From Dermanyssus gallinae (taxonomy: Eukaryota; Arthropoda; Arachnida; Mesostigmata; Dermanyssidae): 64,000 nucleotides of DNA. The DNA lies in assembly GCA_003439945.1 (NCBI GenBank), contig QVRM01001517.1:1-64000 (forward strand). The letters are read 5' to 3'. The position numbers and the translations under genes were made by a program. A model generated the notes under the pieces. The model saw only the letters and a list, made by a program, of their open reading frames with translations, did not search any database and was not told where the DNA came from. Of this stretch, positions 53,710 through 64,000 are shown in pieces; the first letter of the stretch is position 1; each line of letters begins with the position of its first letter.

Positions 53710-54810
53710 GGTTTGTGTCTTCCTTGTCCTGAAATTGCATACCGAAGTGATTGCAGCCGTTAACCACCAACTTCATGTCGAGTCACGAGCCGATTGTTAC
53801 CCATCCTCAGACTTACTCCCTAGGAATTCTAAGAAAATTGGGTCAACTTTCCAATTATCTACGCACCTAAATTATCCATTCGCGAAACAAAGTAACATGT
53901 CTATCTATCAAAGTTGATTCGTGCATTTCCTCCGATTGTCATATAGAAAGACGGTCTAAATAGAAGCGCAACTATTAGAGCAACATAGCTCAGAGCGAAA
54001 GTCTTAGTGTTTACTTAGAAATTTTGCCATTTACCTCTAGTAATTAATTTTATGACATAGTGGAGTCAGTATTCCCACCCAGCCCGTTGTTAAGGCGTTA
54101 TGACGTACAATAATGAACGGTGTTGACAAGTGAATTCAGAGTGTTTTGCTCTATAGGTGTAAAACAGTCACGGGCGCCGTTTAGGGATTGCGTACTTTAT
54201 TGGATGCATTTGGAACAAATTCGTCAGGGTAAGAACCTAGCCAAAACCGTAAGCATAAAAATAAAAGAAGAATCACAAATAACTATATAGTTGTAATACC
54301 TCACTTTTGAAAGAAGACACCATGCGCTTTAAAATGCAGCATTTTTTATTAAACCATGTTTTAATTCGGTTAATGGCATGTAATGCCTTTTACAAGTATT
54401 GTCAGAAGAAAATGCTACCATCCATTGCTGTAAGTTTTGCCCGGTCACGGCTAGCGCAAAAAAACGACGAAAAAGATTGCGTTGTTGTTAGCGGGGGACC
54501 AAACTTATTCGTTCGACACTATGAATTGCCTGAACAAAACGAGAGTATTATGACAGACCTCTAATGCAGGAAACTCCATCAAGTTTAACAAAAATTGACC
54601 CAACCGTGCTCGCATCTCGTGAATAAACGAGGAGCCCAATTCCACTAGGATAACGTGCGGTCTCACGTAATTTCGCCGAACCTGCAAAACACGAAAGGTG
54701 AGTTGGGAATCAAGTCACTTATTTAGATAATTTCTAGAGCATAAAGAAAAAAAGATGCAAACATTATAAGGTTGAGTTCTAGCTGAGTTAACCATATCAT
54801 GTAAGTACTA
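53710..54810. other. Intergenic sequence, no supported gene
   Basis: An 85-codon plus-strand frame (54307-54564) and a 60-codon minus frame (54505-54687) overlap. Neither resembles a known family. Confidence 0.4.
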
Positions 54811-54861
<51 letters not shown>

Positions 54862-54862
54862 T

Positions 54863-55100
54863 AAGTAAGGGCCTCACTGGGTTGCTGGGAGGAAAACACG
54901 AATATTGACTACCACGGCTGTAGTTTTTATTTCGTCCGACTTCTCTGCTACGTTGGTACAGCACCGTATCTCCGGCCTGTCTTACTACACTTCGATCCTT
55001 CCTCGACCGTGTCTCAACAACGTCTCTGCTCACTAACTGTAATGTCGTCAGTTCTACCGGCACCAAATGTATGCTGTTGTTGTAGCACTTTCTCCGCTAA
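54863..55100 (-). repeat. LTR, left copy of the Gypsy-like element
   Basis: It aligns with 57923-58196 but lacks ~30 bp (the TTAGGTCACAGGTCGGCAG block) near its right end. The first two bases are AA where the other copy has TG. Confidence 0.78.
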
Positions 55101-56130
55101 GTGCGCCGCTACCAGTAACTATCGCTAAGCTAACAGAAACAATTAGCTACTCTACAGTCTTACGTTTGGCCATTCTGCTACAGTCGCTGCCCTCAGCGAC
55201 GATAACCTATCATCAAGCGTACACATTAATTTATTCATGCAAGGTTTCAATATATCTCTCTCTCTCTTTGTTGGTAATGTTGCGAACTAACGAAAATGCC
55301 TATAAAAATGATTATTTCCGACACTGGACCTCCGTTTCTCCTAAGATAATTAATAGCTATTAACATAACGTTCCGGCTTCCTGCAAGTTCGCTGCAGGTT
55401 CAATCTCGTGATGGTGGCCTGTTGCGTAAACGCCTCGTCACTCCTGACATCTGTAGCTCTTCCGTCTTCTCTTATTAGCTCACCCGAGCCAGCTTGTAGG
55501 CTCGGAGCTGCTTCATCTGCTCCCGCTAGACAATCGCGGGACTTCTGATCTGCAGCGATCTCGCTGTCTGTGTCGCCTGCACCTGTCGCGTTATCCTCTT
55601 CGTCGACTTCGTTTTTTTCTTTTTGAGTTGCATTTCCAGCAGGGTAACGCGGTCCCGGGGATCCTCCTCTCTTTATGCAACAGCGCAACAATTCGTTCCC
55701 GCATGTATTTGCGCTCGTTCCTGGATGACGATGTCTCTCTCATTGCTCCCCTCGCGTAATACAAGCAGTTCACGCTCGAGTTTCGGCGCGATCGGAAACT
55801 GTTCGCATTTGGTTCGGCACGCCGACGGATCGCTCGAGTGTAACAAACTGCTTTCGAAGTCTTCTTGTCCACTTATTTGCCGCGCTTGCATTCGGCCTTA
55901 TCTCGCTCAAGATGGCCTTTCGGCGAGGCCATTTCGGTCTCGGCCACGACAGCGTTTTGCTGGTCGGACTCGTCGAGCACGGGGAACATCTCGTTCTGAA
56001 GGCGCGACTTGTACTCGTCAGTGGTTCTCTTGAAGCGACTGCGTAGTTCGCCGATCCGTGTCTCATACCTCGACTACTTCAACTCCTCAATGACCTCCTG
56101 GTGTTGAGATCGGGTCTCCTGCGCTTGATC
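55100..56130 (-). other. Interior of the Gypsy-like element, no pol recognised
   Basis: Minus-strand frames here are basic and Ser/Arg-rich with coiled-coil tendency. None shows protease, RT, RNase H or integrase motifs. Confidence 0.4.
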
Positions 56131-56131
56131 T

Positions 56132-57458
56132 TCATAGAAAAGTCGCATTTGGTCGATATCCTTCTCGAGCATGTTTAGCAGTCTGCTGGGCCGTCTGAGC
56201 ACGGTTGCGCTCTCTCTGTGCTTCTTCTTTGGCAGTGGTCACCTCTTTGTTCAGCTGTAGCAATTGCGCCTGCAAATGATCGATCTCACACGGCGACCCT
56301 GTCTCATCTTCCACCACAGCAGCGCATAATCCACTGCCGGTAGCCTGTACACGGACGAAGTTAACACTACGAGGCCGCAACGTCACTTCATGTTGTCGAC
56401 CGCTGTCCACTTGACTCACATTGGCGGTAGTACAACTTCGCCGTCGCATAGTGGCCGCGTTGGTTGCATCGGAAGCAGCGTACCAGAGCATCCCGATCTG
56501 CTCTGCCACCCCCACGACCAGCGATCACAGTCTGGCCACCACTCAGTGGGCCATGTCGCTGTTGTTGTCGTTCTTGCCGTACGCCACCCCCGGCGGTTTC
56601 CACGCGCACCTGTCTCTGCGGTGTCCTGCCTGCCGGCATTGATAACAGACCGGTTCAGGCCTGGTACCTCCACCTGCGGCACCGCCCACTCTAGGCGTGC
56701 CGCCAACAATCATAGTCCGACGCCGGGTCTGCAGTTCCATCGCGGCTTCTATGTCATGAATCAATGCACACACGCTGCTATGCTGACGAGCAGCAATACC
56801 CTGTATCACAACTTCGAACTTCGAAGGGCGCAGTCCGGCCAACACCCTAGCCTTGATTTCACCGGTCGATAATGATACTTTTAACGCCCGTGCTTCAACT
56901 TTGCGTGCGAAGCAACCCAACGACTCCTGTCGTAGTTACGTGCACGAGGCCAGTTGGTCTTCCAGGCGGTTTCTATCCAACTCACGAGTAAACGCGCCTA
57001 GAAACGCCTCCTTCCATGCTTCGTATGACTCGCAGCCATGTCCTTGTGTTGAGTGCCAAGTACGTGCTTCACCGACAAGCTTGTTCATGATCACCCGGCG
57101 GGTTTCACCCCATGACGGTCTCTTTCGCGATCTCAAACAGCCGCTTCCATTATTTCGCTGAGATGCAATCGTTCCCCGGGAACGTCTCCACTTGGCCGCT
57201 GACGTCGCTAGCCATCTCGATCCGCATAGCCACGTTCGGTTCCGTCTTCTTCTTCTTCATCGTCAACTGAGCCACCATAGCCTGCGTAGCATCTGCCATC
57301 GCCTCTATCGAACTCATCATTTCGGCCAGCATCTCCATAGTTACCAGCGTCCCGCCGGCGTTTGTCGCCATTTTTGTACCGGCACCGGTCTCGCCCGATA
57401 ACCCTAACCTCTTGCTGCCGCTGCAGCTCTGCGTGTGCGCTCGCCTCTTCCACGACAC
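56132..57458 (-). pseudogene. gag of the Gypsy-like element, frameshifted
   Basis: Successive minus-strand frames give an N-terminal part (57458-57150), a gag core with ARTWHSTQGHGCESYEAWKE (57136-56936), and a nucleocapsid part (56920-56543). The last carries a perfect CX2CX4HX4C knuckle, CYQCRQAGHRRDRC. A second knuckle, CFRCNQRGHYATAK, in another frame has lost its last Cys. A Gln/Glu-rich coiled coil follows (56360-56150). Stops and at least three frame changes make it non-functional. Confidence 0.72.
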
Positions 57459-57922
57459 GCGACGACTAATCCACGGGCACCCTGTCGATTTTCACTCGCG
57501 TCGACTCAACCTCACGGCAGCAGCGATAACCTTTTTTTTATTTTTCACACTCAACCAGAGTACGATAAGTTTATTTAATGTTTCATATGTTAATAGTCAA
57601 ATAATAGTTGTTACTGCTACGGCATTTCTGGCAGTCCTTCCCCCGGCGATGGAAGCGACCCCACTACCGCCACTGCGTTACCACGTTGAACTTCTATGGA
57701 GATACGCTGCCCCGGCTCGCGCATCCTTCGTCACAGCAGTTACCCTCGATAACCTAAACAGCGACTGCAGCACCACACTTAGTCCTGGTTAGCACTATTC
57801 CACCGCGCGTCGCACGCGCATTTGCACCACCTCGCTGCTCTTCGCCGTGGTCCCGACACCCTTGCTGTGTCTCACGGGGTCAACCGGTTCGTGTTATCCC
57901 CTCGAAAACCCCAATTCTGAAC

Positions 57923-58203
57923 TGTAAGGGCCTTACTGGGCTGCTGGGAGGAAAACACGAATATTGACTAGCACGGCTGTAGTTTTTATTTCGTCCGACT
58001 ACTCTGCTACGTTGGTACAGCGCCGTATCTCCGGCCTGTCTTACTACATACACTCCGATCCTTCCTCGACCGTGTCTCAACAACGTCTCTGCTCACTAAC
58101 TGTAATGTCGTCAGTTCTACCGGCACCAAATTTAGGTCACAGGTCGGCAGCTCATCGACCTGCCGTTGTTGTTGTTGCCGTTAGCATTTTCTCCGCTTTG
58201 CAA
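57923..58203 (-). repeat. LTR, right copy of the Gypsy-like element
   Basis: It starts TGTAAGGGCC and probably ends CTTTGCA. It is adjacent to the 3' end of the next retrotransposon (58215 onward). Confidence 0.75.
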
Positions 58204-58214
58204 TGCTCAAGTTC

Positions 58215-61200
58215 TCGGTAAATAAAAATGGTTACAAAATAAATAAATCACCGAGACAAAAGTCACACTCGACAATATTTCAAAGAATGCTTTGAATAAG
58301 CGCAATTACACAATACATAGTCACAATAAACATCATCACACGGATTTCTATACAGCGTTTGTTACAATGTACAGCAATAGGTGAGATAATTGATACACTC
58401 ATACAGCATATATATAATACACAACGACATCAGGTAAAAACACACTGAAAAATTAAAAACAAATTTAATTTGGGAAGATGATCCCTTATAAAAAGGACTA
58501 ATAACCCCGATTTAGGATATAACTAGATCATCAGCCTGTGAAAGTAAAAGCCATTTCTTTTACTTCGCGAGCAAAGAAGTGCTTCGATGTGAGGCATCTA
58601 ATATTTTTAGGAATCCTAGTCCAAATTTCGGGCCGGCGGCATGCAAGTGAGTGTTGACTAGTCTTCAAGGACACTGAGGGCACTGCGAAAGTTGTTGCAC
58701 GCCTAGCTGATGTCCGATTTGAGGTAGGAATTAGTGGAAACGCAATCTCCGCTGGTACAATACCTCGCGAAATTTGATATGCTAGCATAGAAGCCCGCAG
58801 CGTGTAAATTTGTTCCACCTTGAGTAGGTTATATAGAGTAAATAAACCATGGACCAAATCTCTCCGGCTCCTAGAAAAAATGGCTCTAAGTGCATAATTC
58901 TGAATTATTCCGACTCTCCGGAGAATTCCGTCATATCCACCACCTCAGAGAAGGATACCATAGCAATTACTGGTAAGAACACGGTCTTGTACACCAGAAG
59001 CAAGCCTTCTGTGGGGACCCCAATCAATTTCATTCTGCGCAGCGCCGATATCACAGCATAGCACTTGGGTGCAATATATTCTATGTGGGGATTCCACTTC
59101 AGATTTTCCTGGAGAACGAGCCCCAGGCACCTGGCTGTCTGCGAGAGCTCAATGTTTCGTAGCTCGAGTAGTTGGTTGTTAGGCAATGCCTGATGTCTCG
59201 GTGATGAGCGAAAAACTACAAAATGTGTTTTATCGGCATTGACAACTAAAAGTATTAAAAATGCTAATTGTATTGTCAACATTTAGGAGAGACTGGTGCA
59301 TCAAAATTTCGATTATTAATTCCGCAGAGTAGCGTCGTGTCATCAGCAAAAGGTATAGTAGAACCAAGATTTAGCCCCTGAATTTTTAATAAGATAATTT
59401 TCAGAAGGATAAGGAACATAAAAGGCCCGAGAACCGAACTTTGAGGGGTACCTATATCAACCTGTTTTCCACGAGGATGCTATTTGCCCAGCTCAAACCA
59501 CTTGCCTCCGTCCTGAGAGATATTACCTAAACCAGGCAACAGCCGGCACGGAGCAGCCGAGCTGAGCGAGCATCTGGAACAGTAAGGAATGGTCAAGACA
59601 ATTAAAAGCAAGCCGACACGTCAAGAAAGACCGCAAGACAAAACTTGTTTGTCCCCACCGAATCAGATACCCGCTGCCATAAGTGGGCCAGCGCTAGGTC
59701 AGTCGACCTACCTCTGCGAAAGCCGAACCGGTTGGGTGATAGGAAATTAATCGACTCTAGGTGTCGATTTAGCCTGAACAACACCAACTTCTCAATGACC
59801 TTTGAGATATAGTCAACAACAGATATCGGCCTGAAATTTGCTGCGCGATTTCGTTCACCCTTTTTCTTGAATAAAGGAAATACCGCCGTATCCTTCAACC
59901 GTGCTGGGAAGTTTCCGGACTCAAAGGAGCGATTTATAAAAAAGCCAGAGGCCCTGCAATCGAAAAAGCTGATAGCTTCAACAATTTTGCAGGCACACCC
60001 GTGACACCTCGGCTCCAGTTTGCCTTGAGACTGGAGAGGACACCAAGAACCTCGGAAATAGAGACGGGAGAGAGTGAATATTACATTATTGTTTCTTTTC
60101 CAGACCTCATCAAGTAAGGTTTGCAGATTTCTGTTTTTCTTGAGGTAAGCGACAGTATTACTACATAACGTGGCAAAGTGACGGTTTAGCTCATCTGCAA
60201 TTTCCACTGGATCTTTCAAAGTTTTATCATCGTCAACTATTAACGCGGACGGTAGGCCCACTGCGTCACGTCGCCTGCCACAGAGTCCGTTGATGAATTT
60301 CCAAAGTTTAGCGGAATCGTCACGCAAGAATTCAAAACGATTTCGATAGAATGCTGTCCTCGCAGCGCGGATAGCATTAAGGTAGCGGCGACGGCTGTTT
60401 AAATAGGCGGTCTTTGTGTCTACTGAATTTATCTTACGATGTCTGCGGTACAACTTATTAACCCTGCGACGCAGCCGCCGTAAACCTGGAGAGCAGGAAA
60501 ACTGACACTCCTTACCTGAACTGTCAGAGTCAGGAAGGTCTACAAGGTCAAATTACTTTTCGTATGTAAGAAGCAGGATGGTACTAAAAGCGTCAAATGC
60601 AGAATTTACAGTGACTGCATCATACACCGTTAACCACGAAACATCTTGTAAGCGCCATAGGAACGTGTCAATGTTAGCCTTTGTATGACGTCTACGTGGG
60701 TTTAGAGCCGACTTTGCCAAAGGCTTAGTAGTCGCGGAGTTGTCGGAAAGACTTAGGAAAACCGGGTAAAGATCAGAATAGAGCAAAGTTTCAAGAATCG
60801 TAGGCTGGATGATAGTAAACATCGAGAAATTTGAAACAGCTATGTGGTCTATACATGTACCCGACGCGGGTCTCATTATGCGATCCACTACAAGGGTGAA
60901 GTCTCTAACGGAAAAGAATGATGAATAATCGCTAGGTTGCGGAACCGAAAGTAGATTAATATTTGCATCGCCCATAACAATGACAGGGGTGGAGGTACAA
61001 TTCGGCAACAGCTCGTCTAGTGTATTTAGTAGGGTGTCTTTGCACGATACATGATTGGAATAAAACCCTACAATAGAACATTCAAGGCCTGCCCGTTTTT
61101 TTAATGTACACGTACCACCTGGACATTACCATCATGACTAGAAACTGAGCGAAAAGCTAATATACTGCAGGCGAAACGCACGTAGATGCCGACACCGCCG

Positions 61201-61400
61201 CCTAGTCTTCCCTGCCCTCTGCTTGACGTAACTAGTTCGAAACCACCTATGGAATGAGATGCCTGATCACAATGCTTTAGCCAAGTTTCACTAACTACTG
61301 CCGCATCAAACATGGCCCCTTCTTCATCTAAAAAATGGCTTAATAACTCCAGTTGACCTGATTTTTTTTAGCCCTCCAGTGCCAGCATTTAAGTGGATTA
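58215..61400 (-). mobile_element. CR1/Jockey-group non-LTR retrotransposon
   Basis: Minus-strand frames run in the expected order. The apurinic-type endonuclease occupies 61313-60560 (VSETWLKHCDQASHSIGGFE, VIVMGDANINLL, CIDHIAVSNF). RT follows at 60453-59300 (NFRPISVVDYISKVIEKLVL, FGFRRGRSTDLALAHL, GTPQSSVLGPF and catalytic FADDTTLL near 59334-59356). Next come the thumb region (NADKTHFVVF, CLGLVLQENLKWNPHI) and the C-terminal block (HSLACRRPEIWTRIPKNIR) ending near 58540. Several frameshifts separate the blocks. The N-terminal start of the endonuclease and any ORF1 are missing, so it is 5'-truncated but fairly young. Confidence 0.88.
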
Positions 61401-64000
61401 GCGCCATATATATATATGCCGCCACTTCCGTCCGCGGCGAGAACTAGAATTGCTCGAAGCCCACTCAAAACGTAAATTTGTCAAAATAAAGGTTTTGATA
61501 AAAAATAAAATGTGATTTATCATCATAAAATATGATTTAAGTCTAATCGAAGCTCCGGAACACCAACCGGAAACGCCTCAACTACTCCATGTACTCAACG
61601 CGTGAGAAACGCCTCCAGAGAAACTCGAATTGATTTCAAGCTTGTTTTGAAAACGGCAGTTTGATAGCCTTTAGACAGACTGCTTCAGATCTTCACTACT
61701 TTTTGGTAAGCACACTCTGGCATAGCTCGATTCTTCTTTGGAGACTCTGGCGATATCCCAACAAGCTCAGCGGTTTTGCCACCTTTGCAGAGAGACTCGT
61801 ACAGGAGAACACGTTGAACTTAGTAGTGGCTTTCGCACGACATAGCAAGAAGCGTATGGCCAACATGTACGGTATAGTAAGCAGGTTTTTGTGCCAGACT
61901 CGAGGTCTGGCGCTGATTCAGTAGCCTTTCCGATACTGATGCTCTCGTTGCTGTTGTGTCAATGGAGGAGAACCACCACGATCTGCCTACCCGCTGGCCG
62001 AAATCTACAAGAAGTCGTACCCAACTACAATGCAGTAGCAGCAATTAATTGTGCCTCGACAAGGCGCCTTAATCTAGACAGCTGACTGGTGGAAGGAGAG
62101 AGCCGGTGTAGAAGGAAAAATAGTCACCACGAACGTTCATCCATATGATGAGCGACATATGTATATAAACCCACTAACGCAAACAACGCACCTGTATGAT
62201 CGTGGTACCCGATAATCTGTGTAACATGTAACATGCACGAGGCATGAATCTAGAGGGAAGTCATCTAAAAGTTGACAGCGTGCGTGCGTGCCAGGCTTCG
62301 CTGGCCTGCACGACGACACACAGACGCCACCACACACATATACACCCAGTGTACAGCTGGGGTATGGGTACACATGGTCTACGTGCATATAAGTAGTATC
62401 GCCGTGTTAATGTACATGTAGTATACGTGAAGGGATAACATTCTACGAATGTGAATTATATTCGAAATACTGCTCAACTCATGTACTCAATACCCAACAA
62501 TAAGCCGACCAGAGCAAAAAAAAATGAAGTGGCCATTTTTAAACGGCGTAACATAGTGATTGACTACTTGAGTTATTCGAGCGATATTCGGACCTACGTT
62601 CAACTGATGAGAATAGTGATGGTACTGTTGCTTATGGCGGGAGCAAAAGATGCTGATCTCGGGCCCTCTTTCTCCCGCCCCGACCTCATCCTCATCAATT
62701 GCTGAGGATGAGGTTATGGCGGGGCCGGGAGAAATGGCCCGTGAATGATCGTGAAGAGCAGGACGCACCTCCAGTGAAGTCCCGTAATGATTGCGGCCTT
62801 TTAGCAATCGTAGCTGATAAGCTTAGAAGACCGAACGCGCTCGAGCGTCCATGCTGGTTAACAGCGGTGCATGAAGAACGTTGTTGTTGTGGCTATTGTT
62901 GTAAACGCTGCCGCCGATGACCCTTTGTCCTCAATGTCGACCTACAGGACTAAGTTGACGGTGGCAACGTCGGGCGTGACGCGTTGCCGGCCGACTGGCA
63001 CGAGACCGCGGATAGATGAGTGGTGAATGATGACAACTTTAAAGTAATTAAAAATTCGATCTAACCACATCTCTGTAACTTATTTCTTCTGCTAATAATA
63101 CAACTAACGCACAAACAGAAAAGTCCGAGTAGACTTACTTACTTTTAGATTGAATAGCGCACATTTTAGTCATCAACCGCCGTTTTGAGTTTTGTCTAAC
63201 TGAATATTTCTGTCTACGAACAAAACCCTGTGAACCAAGGGGTAGCAACGTTAAGCAAACTCTAGTTAAAGGCAGAGTGAATAAAACTACTTTAGATCGC
63301 AAGTTCGTGTGAATGATCCTGAGCGAAGTTTATAATAACTCGGGCGAAACCGACATATTACGAGGGTGCAACGAGCGTTTCAACAGCTCAGACTGATGTC
63401 TGATTTATTACTGCTCAGCAGTGCATTTCCCAATCATCGTTCATTGATTAAGTACCGATGTAGCAGCAACCAGGCATGTTTTGCGGTCAAAGTTCATTCA
63501 CAGCGTAGCGTCGGCCCGTGGCTGCCCCGACTGACATTAAGTACCGCCGTGGTCCCCATAAAATTAAGTACCTAGATGGCGAGTAGTTGGACAGTTTCGA
63601 TCATTAAAATTGTCGTATAACACTCACTTTATGTAAGATAGATATATCATTGCAATATTACACTGATATTAGATGTGGGAACAGGTTATACTTGGCAACA
63701 CTATTATTATGGTTGACCGTCTCCTTATCCCGTTCTTGGCGGTTACGGTGATAAGTGTACTTTTAATTTCAGGAGAATTAAGGATAGTGCAGAACCACAA
63801 TCGAGGCATTTTTCTCTTACAAAGGTTACTGTTAAGCTTACGTTTGGTCTTAGAGCTAGGACCTCCGACAGGCCTACATCTCTGCTCTCCCAAAAGTTGT
63901 ACGTTCTTTTACAATTGTTATATATATAACGACTGTTTTTGTTAACTAATTTTGCTAGAGCTTACACATCTTGGTGGTGATGGGGATATCGCAAGTACTA
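61400..64000. other. Right end of window, no gene recognised
   Basis: No coding exon, RNA gene or transposon is recognised. A long imperfect hairpin lies at 62661-62740. Confidence 0.45.
62661..62740. repeat. Imperfect inverted repeat, ~34-bp arms
   Basis: The left arm runs GGGCCC...TTTCTCCCG...ACCTCATCCTCA and the right arm TGAGGATGAGGT...CGGGAGAAATGGCCC. The loop is 8 nt with small indels in the arms. Confidence 0.9.

Larger units (their letters stand above)
54863..58203 (-). mobile_element. Ty3/Gypsy-like LTR element with gag only
   Basis: Direct repeats at 54863-55100 and 57923-58203 share blocks such as GAGGAAAACACGAATATTGAC and TCCTTCCTCGACCGTGTC and act as LTRs. The interior reads on the minus strand. 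It encodes gag pieces, including a CCHC zinc knuckle, and coiled-coil sequence. No protease, RT or integrase is seen. Gag is spread over several frames, so the copy is defective. Target-site duplications are not recognisable; the left LTR abuts a (TA)n array. Superfamily is inferred from the gag type. Confidence 0.72.

Noticed and set aside
1..64000. CRISPR arrays, bacterial operons or phage modules
   Set aside because: The DNA is clearly eukaryotic; repeats are microsatellites, minisatellites and transposons.

Overview
The window is nuclear DNA of a metazoan, most likely an arthropod. It has AT-rich noncoding sequence, many (TA)n and (GTT)n/(AAC)n arrays, a 17-exon gene with long introns, tRNA-derived SINEs, mariner elements, non-LTR retrotransposons and BEL/Pao-like and Ty3/Gypsy-like LTR elements. 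A chelicerate such as a parasitiform mite would fit, but that is inference.

One conserved host gene is clear. A plus-strand orthologue of REXO1 (RNA exonuclease 1, DEDDh family) runs from 3792 to 37425. I joined 17 coding exons at consensus splice sites. All phases agree, and the sum is 3783 nt, or 1260 residues. It begins with a cysteine/histidine zinc-finger-like motif and passes through a Ser/Lys/Arg-rich low-complexity middle. It ends in a zinc-binding region and an exonuclease domain with all catalytic residues. One intron is GC-AG.

REXO1 introns carry most of the other content up to 37.4 kb. Intron 1 holds a minus-strand non-LTR reverse transcriptase (6.9-8.6 kb). Intron 7 holds a decayed PHD-endonuclease-RT element (17.5-20.4 kb). 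Intron 10 holds a minus-strand, two-exon coiled-coil gene of unknown function (23.2-26.4 kb) and three SINEs. Intron 14 holds a transposase scrap.

From 37.4 to 64 kb I see no recognisable host gene. This part is a graveyard of mobile elements: a mariner relic split by a small BEL/Pao-like LTR element, an imperfect tandem duplication with later insertions, nested SINEs, a 1290-bp mariner, an R1-like RT fragment, a Gypsy-like element that keeps only gag, and a CR1/Jockey-group element.

The most striking structure is in the BEL/Pao-like element (41219-44147). Its primer-binding site is a whole tRNA-Lys(CTT) sequence of 73 nt, not the usual ~18 nt. It differs from the expected tRNA at position 58, the m1A58 site where reverse transcriptase normally stops. 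This looks like a fossil of read-through copying of a modified primer tRNA. The tRNA 5' end is fused to an inverted fragment of the element's own LTR.
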